Below, in pieces: positions 42,437 through 54,187 of a stretch of 55,118 nt of DNA. The stretch lies in the NCBI GenBank assembly GCA_900155495.1, contig FTLJ01000475.1, forward strand, positions 1-55,118. Direction: 5' to 3'. Both the position numbers and the translations under genes were made by a program. Source of the DNA: Porogramme epimiltina (taxonomy: Eukaryota > Basidiomycota > Agaricomycetes > Polyporales > Polyporaceae). How positions within the stretch are numbered: the stretch's first letter is position 1; the number at the start of each line of letters is the position of its first letter. Below the pieces are notes generated by a model that was not told the origin of the DNA, made no database searches, and saw only the letters and a list, made by a program, of their open reading frames with translations.

Positions 42437-44473
42437 ATGTTCTCCCGTGCCCTCGTCACGATCTGCCTGCTCGCCGTCGCGTACGCGAAGCCGGTCGCCC
42501 GCAGCATGCGGGTGCACGAACGGCGCGCGGACGCGCCCGCGTCGTTCGCGCACGTCGGCGCCGCGGCGCCCGAGACGATGCTCAAGCTGCGCATCCAGCT
42601 CGCGCAGAGCGACATCGCGGGCCTCGAGGACGCGCTGATGGCGGTCAGCACGCCCGGCAACGCGCTGTACGGGCAGCACCTGACTACGGAGGAGGTGCGT
42701 GCTTCTTTGGGGGCACGTCGCGACCGGGCGCAGTGCTTACTGACTGACGCGTTGTTACTTCGGATCTGTAGGTTGCTGCGTTCGTCGCGCCGAAGCAGGA
42801 GACAGTCGACGTCGTGAACGCGTGGCTGAAGGAGAACGACATCGAGGCCGCCCAGGCGTCACCCGCTGGTGACTGGCTCAGCATCTCGATCCCAGTCAGC
42901 AAGGCGAACGAGCTGCTCGACGCGGACTTCACCGTGTTCTCGCACGCGAGCACGGGCAAGGAGGTCGTCCGCACGCTCTCATACTCGATCCCGACCGACC
43001 TCCAGGGCCACATCGACCTCGTCCACCCCACCACTGCGTGCGTCTCCTTTCCTTTATGTTCTGTCGTTTTAGACGCCGGGCGCAGATCCTGACGTCGACG
43101 GCGCTTGCCCCTTCCCCTCCCTTTCAGGTTCGCGATTGCCTCCGCGCCGCCGTCATTCACGACGCCGCCGACGATCTTGGCGAACCTTACGACGGACGCT
43201 GTCCCGTCCTCGTGCGCGTCCACGATCACGCCCGCCTGCCTCCAGGCCCTCTACGGCATCCCCACCACCAGCAACGCCATCTCCACCAACATCCTCGGCG
43301 TCAGCGGCTTCATCGAGCAGTTCGCCAACTCGGCTGACCTCAAGGTATGCGCCTTCCTCTCCTTGGCTGATGTGTTTGTGTGCTCACGTGCCCTTGCGTC
43401 TAGACCTTCCTCACCCGCTTCCGCACGGACCTGTCCTCCGCCACGACCTTCACCCTCCAGACCCTCGATGGCGGCACCAACTCCCAGAGCGCCAGCCAGG
43501 CCGGTGTCGAGGCTGTGAGTTTCGCTGCCGCCGATCGCATTGCGAACCCTCGAGCTGACTGTATGCGCGCAGAACCTCGACGTCCAGTACACCGTCGGCG
43601 TCGCCTCCAAGGTTCCCACGACCTTTATCTCCGTCGGCGAGAACAACTCGGACGGCGTAGACGGTTTCCTCGACATCATCAACTTCCTCATCGCCAAGTC
43701 GACCGCCACCCGCCCCAAGGTCCTCACCACCAGCTACGGCTTCGACGAGCCCGACCTCACCAGCAGCCTCGCCAAGTAAGCGACTTGAAACCTTTCTTCC
43801 TCGCCTCCTCGTCTCACAAACGTTCTCCCATAGCTCGCTCTGCAATGCTTACATGCAGCTCGGCGCCCTCGGCACCTCCATCCTCTTCGCCTCTGGCGAC
43901 GGTGGTGTCTCCGGCTCCCAGAGCCAGTCCTGCCGCACCTTCATCCCGACCTTCCCCTCCGGCTGCCCCTTCCTCACCTCCGTTGGCGCCACCACCGGCA
44001 TCACCGAGACCGCGGCGTCCTTCTCCTCGGGCGGCTTCTCCAACATCTTCGCGCGCCCCTCGTACCAGTCCTCCGTCGTCTCCACCTACCTCACCGCGCT
44101 CGGCACGACCAACTCGGGCAAGTTCAACACGAGCGGGCGCGCGTTCCCCGACGTGTCCGCGCAGGGCGAGAACGTCGAGATCATCGTCGGCGGCTCCGCG
44201 GGCACCGTCGCGGGCACGTCGTGCTCGTCGCCGATCTTCGCGTCCGTCATCGCGCTGCTCAACGACGAGCTCGCGGAGGCGGGCAAGAGCCCGCTCGGGT
44301 TCCTGAACCCGTTCCTGTACTCGACGGGCGCGAGCGCGCTCAACGACGTCACGACGGGGAGCAACCCCGGCTGCAGCACGAACGGCTTCCCCGCGCGCGC
44401 CGGGTGGGACCCCGTCACGGGCCTCGGCACGCCCAACTACGCGAAGCTCCGCACCGCCGTCGGCCTCTCGTAA
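42437..44473 (+). CDS. Sedolisin (S53) secreted acid protease 2
   Basis: Close paralogue of sedolisin 1, on the opposite strand about 28 kb away. Exons 42437-42694, 42772-43037, 43128-43344, 43404-43514, 43573-43775 and 43834-44473; 564 residues, intact. Inner exons of 266, 217, 111 and 203 nt match sedolisin 1 exactly; first and last differ by 3 nt. Signal peptide MFSRALVTICLLAVAYA, then the pro-domain (LKLRIQLAQSDIAGLEDAL). The catalytic Glu/Asp lie in VEANLDVQY, the oxyanion Asp in SGDGGV and the nucleophile in AGTSCSSP. The C-terminal calcium-site region is DVTTGSNPGC and GWDPVTGLG. GCCGCCATG is a strong start context. The mature enzymes differ mostly by conservative changes, for example SAGTVAGTS against SAEPVSGTS before the active Ser. 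Confidence 0.95.
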
Positions 44474-45568
44474 AAGCCTAGCGTTCGAGCGGAGGGGTGT
44501 GGCGGGGGTTGTTGGATTTAAGAAGGAGCTTTTGGGTATCGACAATTGTTGTGAACGCGCATTGCATTGTATTTCTTAGGCTTCCGCTCGCACGACCTTG
44601 GCACGAATCGAATGAAGTTTCTTGTACCTTCTCGTACACGCGACCGATATTGCAGCGATGAGTGTGATAGGGGCAGCACCGTGGGGCAGCGAACACTGAT
44701 CGAGCTCGCGGTCGCGCTCTCGGCAGGATTGCTCGATTCAATCGAGGGATTCTCTTACGGCATGGAGTTCGTGGTTTTTGAGATGCGAATCTCGGGGAGT
44801 GGCGGTAGGGCCCGTCTCGGAGGCGAACAGAAGCAAAAATAGGACTCAATATGAGGGGGAATCGCACTTAGACCGCCTGCTAGGCCGCCCTGAGTAATCT
44901 TTTGCAGGCAGACACTGTACTAAGTACTCGGAGAGGCATGCTCGCTTTGAGTGGCAGCGAATGCTCCCGTTCCGCGCTATCGCCGGGAAATCAAGAAGAG
45001 CGAGCTACTTAACAGCCGTGGAGTCGTAGCGAACTGCTTCGAATGGCCCCCCATTCAAATGGGGAAGCGTACGATAGGATATGACGTCGCGGCCACATGA
45101 TCTGCACCCGCTCTGAATGGAAGGCCTGCGACCTCGAGGAGGCGAACTGAGCAAGGGGCTCGCGGGGCTTCTTAGAAGTGCGCGGGGGACACAATCGAGC
45201 GCATCGTCGCTGTATGCGTCGAATAGATAGGGTGATAGAGTACGATGTACGATAGAACCCCGAGCTCCGCGCGTCGCTGCAATTGTATAGAGAGATAGGG
45301 TACGGTATAGAGATACGCTCGCTTGCTCCAGCAAGGTGGGATTTCGGACGCACGTAGTTTGTAAGTGGCACGTCCCGATAATACAGTTCTAAATAAAGTG
45401 CGTGTATATAGTCAATCAAACGCTGTTCGTCTGTCCGTCCCACGAGTAATGAAAGGAATGGCAGCGATCGCGCCCTGCCCGCGCCGCACGACCGTCTCGC
45501 GCCGCGCAACCGTCCAGTGTCAGCGAGCACCGCCCCGCCCGCCACATCAAGCTCACCGTGCCAGACGT
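44474..45568. other. Convergent intergenic region
   Basis: 3' flank shared with sedolisin 1 up to about 44680, then unique sequence. No gene found between the two converging stops. Confidence 0.6.
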
Positions 45569-47819
45569 CTATGCCAGCCCCGGCCCAGCCGCCGCGCGCA
45601 TCACGGCTTCCCGCCAGCGCGCGTCCACGCCCGAGTACGCCTCGCGCGCACGCGCGTCGTACCCATACCCGTAGCCATACCCGTACCCAGGTCCATAGCT
45701 CCACGCGCGGCCATCAGCGGGGGAGGGGGCGGGCGCAGGCGCGAAGCCGCCATAGCTCCCGCTCCGGACGTGCGGCACGCTCCCGTACCGCCGGATCTGC
45801 GCACCGCGGTTGTACGGGTTCGGGAGGTCCGCGCGCGCGTCGTCCTCGTCGACATCGCGCACGTCCCACGGCGCGCTGCGGTGGCCCTCGGCGGTGTAGG
45901 GGCGCCGCCACGGCTCCAGGGGGTCGCTCGCTGCGCGGATGTGGAGGAGCGGCGGGAGGGTGGGGCGGGCGCCGGCTGTGAGGCTCGCTGGGTGCTGGAC
46001 GGGGGCGGGGGCGGACGGTGGGGCGAAGGGGTTGGTGAGGAGACCGTATGGAGGAGCGGGGACGGGGGTCGAGTTGGGGGTGGAGTGCGCGGGCCGGCCG
46101 TATGGGTCCGTGTAGTGGAGGCTTGGCGTAAAAGAGTGGATGGAAGCGTTGCTGTGTGTCGATGCATGCGTGGCTCCCGCCGCACTAGCGTGCGCCGAGT
46201 ACGGTGTGTCCGAGTAAAAGCCCGCCCGCGTCCCGAGCCCGAGATCGACGCGGCCCGCGCCGTCGAACGCGGGGATCTGCTGGAGTGGTGAAGGCGCACT
46301 CGCGGCGGAGAGCGTGCTCGCCTCTGGGTAGCCCTGGCCCTGCCGGAAAGGGTTGTGCGCCGCGACGTGCCCGACGCGCACGTCCGCGGAGCGCACCGTC
46401 CACGCGGAGTGCATGGTCGAGGGCGTCCCGTAACGCGAGGGCGGGTCGAGGAACGGGTTCGCGCTCAGCAGGAGCGGGCGCGGGGGTGCGCGTAGGCTGT
46501 CCCCCGGCGGGTAGGGCGCGAGGCTGGTGGAGGTTGTCGTGGGCAGAGACGAGGCGGACGCCTGCCGGCTGAGCCCGGGAGGGCGGAAGGGGTTGGCGGG
46601 GGATGAGGCGTGCGACCGTGGGGGCGTCGGTATGGGGTGGGGGCTGCTGGTTGTCGATCCCGAGAATCGGTACGCGAGAGCGCCTTCTGCAGATGGCCAC
46701 TGTCCACTAGGGGCACCGAGCGAGCCGTATGAGGGCGTGCTTCGGGAGGACGAGGGGCCACGGTTGATGGACATAGGCGAGGCGGATTCCATCCGGGGAG
46801 GAGGCGAACCGTTGTTCACCACGAACAGCCTCTTCGGCATCGTTCGCGACGAGGAATGTGCGAGCGACGTGGTGGACGAGATAGATGCCGGAGTAGATGG
46901 ACGGCTAGGCAGAAAGGTCTCTTTCGGGGACAGGAGGTGGGTCCTCGAGCCGATGGAAGAAATGGAAGGGCTGCGGGTGAGCGTTGACGTAGTTCCGCTG
47001 AGTAATGTGTTGGGCGTAAGGAGTGGGAACGACCGAGGAACCCGGGACATTATACAGAGGAAAAATGTATAGCCAAACACTAGCAGAATAGGAGATCAGG
47101 GTCATCTTGACAACAAGCAGTGAAGTAATAACGCACGGAGACCGCTTATCCCCCACGCGGTAGCAAAGAAAACAAGCTCGGCCGTCCTACATGTTGCTTG
47201 GGTATCTGAACGGCACATATGAGGTGAGAGATAAGCGCAAGGTAAAGAATTTACTGTACCGAATACTGCGCATGAGAAATGTACTCCATATATCGTGAAG
47301 AGGACTGCCGTGCCTGAGGACGGGGTATCAGTCAGGAGTGTTTACAAGTAGTGAGGGTGGTCAACGCCTTACCGATGTGAATTGCGAGAAGGAAGATCAT
47401 GCGCAGGAGTTCCTTCCACATGCAGAACACCACGACTATCCTGCAGCGAGAAAGTCGTTGGGAAAGCGCTCAACGAGATGGGAGGACTCTTCGACATACA
47501 TTAAATAGAGCAGGAGCGCTGAAAACCCATTCACTCCGATCACAGCGAGTACAATGGAGCCTAGATGAGTGGGGAAGGAATTGAGATTCGACGTTCTCTT
47601 TCCCAAGGAGACAAACTTACGTTGTAAGACGTCAAAATGAGGCCACTCCTTAGACAAGTAGAAAGATAACAGAGCTGCCCAAATCAAGCTAACAATCGCA
47701 GTAAACGCTGTATTCGAAATGCGCGACTTAGTGGTTGCATCTACATATAACAGGTTCAACGCAAAGGACGTACCAAAAACAACCCTCCTCGCAGAACGAA
47801 ACAAAGACCACCAATCCAT
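45569..47819 (-). CDS. MARVEL-like four-span membrane protein, long cytosolic tail
   Basis: Seven exons: 47819-47774, 47707-47621, 47560-47500, 47440-47373, 47313-47260, 47205-47137, 47079-45569; introns of 54-66 nt, all joins in phase; 631 residues. The first six small exons assemble a compact bundle of four hydrophobic segments: VVFAFTAIVSLIWAALLSFYL; VLAVIGVNGFSALLLYLMIVV; MIFLLAIHIGTAVLFTIYGV; and LVFFATAWGISGLLFGYTFFL. This layout is typical of fungal MARVEL-domain proteins of the plasma membrane. The last exon is a tail of about 500 residues rich in Ser/Pro/Tyr, with a GYGYGYGY repeat near the end, so it is likely disordered and cytosolic. No function is known for such tailed proteins. 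The start (ATG 47819, MDWWSLFRSARR) is chosen because the conserved first span follows it directly. Confidence 0.85.
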
Positions 47820-49234
47820 CTCAAGCACGATGCGAAGGCGAAAGGCGAAAGTAGGGACCGTGCAAGAGAACGAAACAAACGCCCACCAGGGAGCGCAAGG
47901 CGAAAAGAATGGAGAGCGAGAGACTGACTCGAGGCAATGCGCGAGGAGTCCATTCTCGAGGGACCGCGCCGCTATTTGAGGGAGGCCTGGGATATGAGCG
48001 GCGGAAGCCTGTCACGATGTTGGCATTCCAGATCTGGCACCCGTGGCAGGAGGGGACGTCGTCGCGACCGTGCGCTGCCCAGCCCCCGCTGCTCGATGCG
48101 GGCGCAGGCTGACGGGCGCGACGTGCGGAAATGCGCCCCCGGCATGATGCACGCCTCGGGGAGGCCCAAAGGGAGAGAGCGCACGGCGCGCCGCGCGCGC
48201 CTAGTGGTTTCCCGTCCGAGAAGGGCGCAAACATACGAGCCGGGGAGGGGAGCGCCGGGTGCGAGGTAGACACGGGATGTCACGCGCTGGACGCGTCCCG
48301 TCACTGCGAGCGGCGCATATATCCACGGCGGTGGACAGCGGAACAACTGTGTGGCGATTTTTGGGGGCGTGGATTGGGTTTGGTAGTGGTGGGTAACGAT
48401 ATCACGCTCGCAGTCTAAATAAACTTGCAGGTTAGACGTGTTTGTCCATCGCCAACAAGTCGAACAAACGTACGAAGACATATGAAGATACGCCTCTCCG
48501 TCCACGGCATTATTGTAGTCAATTGCAGCCACTAGGGCTCTATAGTTGGCCACGTGGAAACCGGGGCCAGAAAAGCTTCTGCTACGACCGCAGTAGCGTC
48601 CTCACTTGCAAGAGCCCGATCGCCACCCGACTTTGGGACGGTATGGAGTCATTCGCCGCGCCTGACTGCGGATGAATCATGAATAATAACGGAGTTTGGA
48701 GGCAGTGCGGGGCTCTGAGGTGGTTCTGAGGATATGGGTTCGTCCGAAGGAGTGTGCAGTCGGAAGTCCGGACAGGATCCGTGAAGCTATACGCGCAGCA
48801 ATGCGATGAGAAAGCTTCCCACGAGAAGCCTCTGCAGTCACTATTGAATCCAAACGCCCACGCTGGGGGCACGTGTGGAGCGTGAGTGGTGCAAGCTACT
48901 AAGAAGGACAACAGCGCTTCTCACCCGGTAATCCTATGTGCTGTGTCTGCGTCACCGCCTGTGCTGACCCTCGAGGCGGCGTTGGCCAAGAGCAAGGTCG
49001 GACCCGAGTCAGGGGCGCCGCGGATAAGGCCTCGGCGAGGGCCGGCGTCCATACAAATGCCGAGATGCCGAGCCCCTCCGCTCCAACGGCGTAATACGCC
49101 AAGACATCAAGACGATCCGGCCCCTTGGCTTTAAACCGCTCGTCTCCACCGAACATCCTTGAGTCTCTCTCTCGGCCTCCTCTCACTCTCTTGGTCTTAC
49201 CCCTCAAGCATCCCAAGCCTTTCTGCGCCCGTAT
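47820..49234. other. Divergent intergenic region
   Basis: About 1.4 kb between the divergent starts of the MARVEL-like gene and the CNNM gene. No frame has motifs or splice support. Confidence 0.5.
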
Positions 49235-51978
49235 ATGGTCCCGACTCCCATCAACCATGCTACTACACGCTATCCTCGACTAACTTACTCGCTGTTCACC
49301 CTCGCCACACATGGCCTGAGCAAGCTCACTGGCCTTTCGCGCCAGAATGCGTCCCCGACGATGCACACGTATGCGAAGAGGGAAGACATCCCCCGCGCCG
49401 AATTCATCACCTTCGCCGTGCTTATACCCGTGCTCGTCCTCCTGTCGGGCCTTTTCGCCGGTCTTACGCTTGGATACATGAGTCTCGACGAAACCCAGCT
49501 GCATGTGTTGAGCATCAGTGGCACGCCGTAAGTTCACCTGCTAGCTCGTAGCCGTTTCTCTCCTAATGGTCACTTTATAGTAAGCAGCGTAAATACGCCG
49601 AGAAGATTCTCCCTATCCGCAAGAACGGCCACCTTCTCCTGATCACGCTCCTGCTCGCGAACATGGTTGTCAACGAAGCCCTTCCCGTCATCTCCGAGCC
49701 TGTCTTTGGCGGTGGCGTTGTAAGTGTAGCGGCCAGTACTGTGCTTATTGTAATGTGAGTACCAAATACGCCCCTTGGACCCCGGACCCTGCGTCTAGTG
49801 GAATGTACGGAATGTGGCGGGACGTCAGCCGCCTCATGTCGCGACTTCTGTGAGGTGTATATGTGAAATGTGACCCCCCATGGAAACATTTGCGCGGGAA
49901 GAGAGTGAAGATGGGGAGAAACACCGATTTAACCTTCGGAACTGTGCCTGTCGATCCACCTACTGGTTTCCCCATGCCACGTGTTGATGGGCACAAGTTT
50001 CGTAGGCCGCGGCGCCCTTTCCAGTTTCTAGAGACTTGTCCAGAACACGTTTACGAGTAAAAATAACGCTACTCGTGACGGGTTTGATTCCCTTGAGGGG
50101 GCACGTAACGTCATCAAATAGGAGGGCTAAGAGCGTGTCTTGAGGCGTCTTGTAGGGGTCGGGGTTTGGGGCCATCTCCCGACTTCTCACTAGGTACTGA
50201 TACACTTACTTTCAGTTTCTCGGAGATCATACCGCAGTCTTTGTGCACGCGGCACGGGCTGGCAATTGGTGCCAATATGGCCTGGTTCGTGCGTATCCTC
50301 ATCTACGCGATCGTAAGTGCCCCACAAATTCCTTCAAACTACCCATTCTTACAAGTCGGTCCAGGGTATCATCTCATGGCCGGTCGCGAAGTTCATGGAA
50401 CTCATATTGGGGCCCCACCACGGTATCATGTATCGCCGCGCTGAGCTCAAGGAGCTCATCGCTCTCCACTCCACCACCGGCGAGCTGGGCGGCGACCTCC
50501 AGTCGGACACCGTCACTATCATTGGCGCCACCCTGGATCTCCAGGAGAAGGTCGTTCAACAGGCTATGACTCCCCTAGACAAGATCTTCATGCTTAACAT
50601 CGATGCCAAGCTCGACTTTGACACCATGAAGCGTATCGGGGAGACCGGCCACTCCCGTGTCCCCGTGTACGAGGAGGTTGAGGTCCCGGTGGTGGCGAAG
50701 GCTCTCCAGCTTAAGGGCGCTTCCCTGTCGCCCAGTGGGGCGTCGACGCCCGGCAAGCCCACGGACGACTCGCTCCTCCCCAACCAAGTCCAGAAGGTGA
50801 AGAAGATCGTCGGCGTGCTGCTCGTGAAGCAGCTGCTCCTGCTCGACCCGAAGGAGGCGACGCCGCTCAAGTCGCTCACGCTCAACTCGATCCCGTGCGT
50901 GCCGTTCAACGAGCCGATCCTGAAGATCCTGGACAAGTTCCAGGAGGGCAAGAGCCACATGGCGATCGTGAGCCGGTTCTCGGTCGAGAAGGCCAAGAGC
51001 GTGCAGCAGGAGGTCAAGAAGGGCCTCACGCAGCGGCTCAAGGACCGCGTCGGGATGGGCGACTCGTCGTCCTCGTCGGAGTCCAGCTCGGACGAGAGCG
51101 GCGACGAGACGGGCGCGAGCGGCGGCAGCGACCGCGACGCGACGCTCCGCGGGGACGCGCCCGCGCCCGAGGGCGGGAAGAAGAGGCGCCGCTGGCACCG
51201 GAAGGGCGGGAAGAAGCGCAAATCCAAGGACGGCGCCAAGGCGGAGGACGTGGAGATGGGCGACATGCAGAAGGAGAGGGAGCGCCAGGGCGTGGTGCAG
51301 AGCTCGCTCGCGATGGCGATGAGCATCGGGCGCGAGCAGAGCCTCCCGGACGACGCCGTCCTCGGCAAGGAGGAGGCCAACGACGTGCGTGCTCCCCCCC
51401 CCCCTCTCCGCCCCCGTGTCCCGACAATAACAGCGACGCTGACCACGTTTCTTCCGTTTGTGCAGTTCGTACAGAGCATGGACCCGTACATCCTCCCGCT
51501 CGGCATCATCACGCTCGAGGACGTCGTCGAGGAGCTCATCGGCGAGGAGATCTACGACGAGTTCGACCGCGAGGGGCAGGCGCACCTCGCGCCGCACGTG
51601 CCGATGCCGATGCGCCTGCTCCGCCGCGGGCGGCGCGCGGACGCGAGCCCCGCCCCCACGCCCGCCCCCGCCCTCGACGCGTTCGTGCCCCGCGGGGCGC
51701 AGACGACGCCTGCGTCCCCCGCGCTGACGCCCGCGAGCCTCCCGGGCTCGCCGCAGCCCCCACCCCTGCCCGCGGCGGCGGCGGGGATCCAAGTGGAGAG
51801 CGCGGCGGGGCGTAAGCGCGGGCTGCCGCTCGTCGGGAAGGTGTTTGCGGGCGTGAAGCGCTCGAACACGGTCGATGGGGCGCCGCTGAAGAAGGACGAG
51901 GAGGGGCAGGAGCCGGCGCGGGCGGACGAGAAGGACAGGGACGGGCCTGACAAGGGCGAGGATGCGGCGAAAGAGTGA
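49235..51978 (+). CDS. CNNM/Mam3-type membrane protein (DUF21 + CBS pair)
   Basis: Member of the CNNM/CorC family; yeast Mam3 is a vacuolar protein linked to metal handling, and animal CNNMs to magnesium. Exons 49235-49527, 49581-49754, 50216-50312, 50365-51384, 51466-51978; 698 residues. DUF21 is at about residues 55-200, with spans ITFAVLIPVLVLLSGLFAGLTLG, HLLLITLLLANMVVNEALPV and VVSVAASTVLIVIFSEIIPQ. The CBS pair follows (TIIGATLDLQEKVVQQAMTP, GHSRVPVYEE, IVGVLLVKQLLLLDP, GKSHMAIVSRF) and closes with YILPLGIITLEDVVEELIGEEIYDE. An acidic Ser-rich, Lys-rich insert splits the second CBS. Intron 2 is 461 nt, far longer than its neighbours. A partial copy lies at 14995-14376. Confidence 0.95.
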
Positions 51979-54187
51979 TGATGATGTTCTCTGTCGGTGG
52001 TGGGTGCTGATGGTTCGTGGAAGGAGGTCTGGATTCTTCTGGATTTGTGGTTTGGCGCGATTGTGTTCCGTCCACATTCACGTTTACGATACGTTGCGGT
52101 CGGGTGATGGCCGCTACAGTTCTTTGTACTCGACGTTGGTGACGAGCTTATGAGGAATATACCTATTCCGCGTGATACTGGTACTTATTAGACTCTGGTT
52201 TGCAAGCAGCTGCAGTAGCTCGTCGCTATCAACGTTCGAGCGCGCCCGCCCGCCCGCAGAGTGCCACAAGTGCTATCGGGGCGCCTTCTATCCCCAATAC
52301 GGTCTGCGTGTGGCCAGCCGCCACCCACACCCATCCGCATCGTGCGTGCTAAAAATTGCCTCGGCCTGACGACTGCGGCGACAGGGACAGATCCGTGGTC
52401 GGGCTCGTGGGCGAGGTCGTACCACGCCCCCAGGTGTGGCGCACATCAAAAATCGAATCGAAGGGCGTCCTAGGCCCCAAAAGGCCCCGCTTCGAAGGCG
52501 TGCGGGGCCCCGCATTGGCACCGCGCCTGCGCCCGCAAGAGCATGGGGGCCAATTGCCCGGGGGGTTGAAAAAGACTCTCTGAAGGCAAAATTTGCCGAG
52601 GAATTCAGTAGTGTGCTGGATGGGGATGGGGATCAACTGTCGCCGACTGTGCGGGGAGAGGGGGGGTTGCGTACCTGTGTCCCTGGAGAAATGTGGAAAC
52701 CGGGCATACATTTTGGGAGGCGGGGGGGACGGTGCTGGGGGATGACGCTATGCATATGCATATGTGCATGCAGGTCGCCGTGGCCAAGCCAGGCATCCCC
52801 GCTGTGTCGTGGTAGCGGGGCGCGAAACGTTCGGTTCTGGCGGTACGCGGTAGGGGGGTTCCTTCGGACAGGTCGGCGGGCCCCCCTCCACCGCCGCTGC
52901 CGCCGCCCGCCGCCCGCCCGCCGCGGCGGGGACGGGGGACGGGGGCGAAATCGGCCCGTTTGGGGGGCGGGATCTTGGGTTGTCCGCGCCGTTGCCGCCT
53001 TCGCGCGCGGAGAAGCGGACGCATAATGAACCTCCCACGGCAGCCCCCGCGCGCGCTGGGGGGATGACGCCATGTGTCCCGTGCGCGAGAAGGAGCTCGA
53101 GAAGCGCGGCGGGGAGCTGCGACCTCGCCCGTGTACGTTACGTGCTGCTGTCCCCCGCGGAAGCGTCGAGTCAGCGCTGGCTTCGCGAGGGCTTCGTGTT
53201 CGCGCGCGGCATTGCCGGATCCGTCGACGCTGCAGTCGCCGTCGTGCGCCGGGCGTGGGGCGGGGGGATGTGGAGCCTGAGTGGACGGTGTGTCCTCTGG
53301 GGCAGCCTGTGCGCGGCAGGGGTCGGGTTCCGGAGAGTGGCGGAGCGACGCGCGCCGCGCCGCCGAGGACCCGTGCGCACCGGGTCGCCGCCGTGTGTGG
53401 GAGTTTGAGCGGCGTGGTGCAGCACTGGCCCATGGAAATGTCACGACATGCGCAGTGGTCAGGAGACGACGGGCGGTGGTGACATATCCCCCCCCCCCGC
53501 GCGCCCGCGCGCTGGGCGCCCCATGGGGCTGCAGGCTGCAAGATCCGAATGGGCGAGATATGGGACGGACGCCAGGACGCCAGGCCGCGTGGCGGGGGCT
53601 GCAGGGCGTGGCTGGAGGAGGGACTGGCTCGGACTGGGGCAGCGTGGGCCGGACGGGGTGGGCGTGGCAGACTGAGCCCCGCGGGCTGTCTCAGGCCGTC
53701 GTCCGAACACAACCGAGGCGACACGCAGCGCAGAGGTCGGGCTGTGAGTCCGACCACCTAGGGAGACACGGACGGGACGCGCTCCTGGGGCAGGCTGTTC
53801 ACGAGGGCACGAGGGCATCTCGGTCGGCCACAGAGGCAGATAGATTGGCAGGTCGGAGAAGCGCAATTGCAAGCCTGCGTGGAGCCACGCTCGGACGAGG
53901 CCCGAGGGTGTGTCGCAACTCGCCGTGTGTGGCGGCCACCAGGCGCCCCGCAGGCGCAGGTGCGGGCAGCTGTCTACCCCGCATTTCCCACGGCTACAAC
54001 TCGCTAATCTGAGCTCGAATTCCGCTTAAGCACCTTTGATCGCGCGACCGTGGGTCTGGACTCCGGTAAGCGGCACGACAAGTTATTGCGGTGCCCTCCC
54101 CCCCTCCGTAATTTCTTCCCTCTCCCCTCCCATCCGCCTCCTTCCATTCACCATCGCCCTCCCGCCTTCGTCCGCCGCCTGCCTCGG
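51979..54187. other. Long intergenic region without a recognised gene
   Basis: About 2.2 kb between the CNNM stop and the kinase start. GC-rich with several long G or C runs; a short alternating stretch (TGCATATGCATATGTGCATGCA) sits near 52750-52772. Long frames are Arg/Gly/Pro-rich without motifs. Confidence 0.5.
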
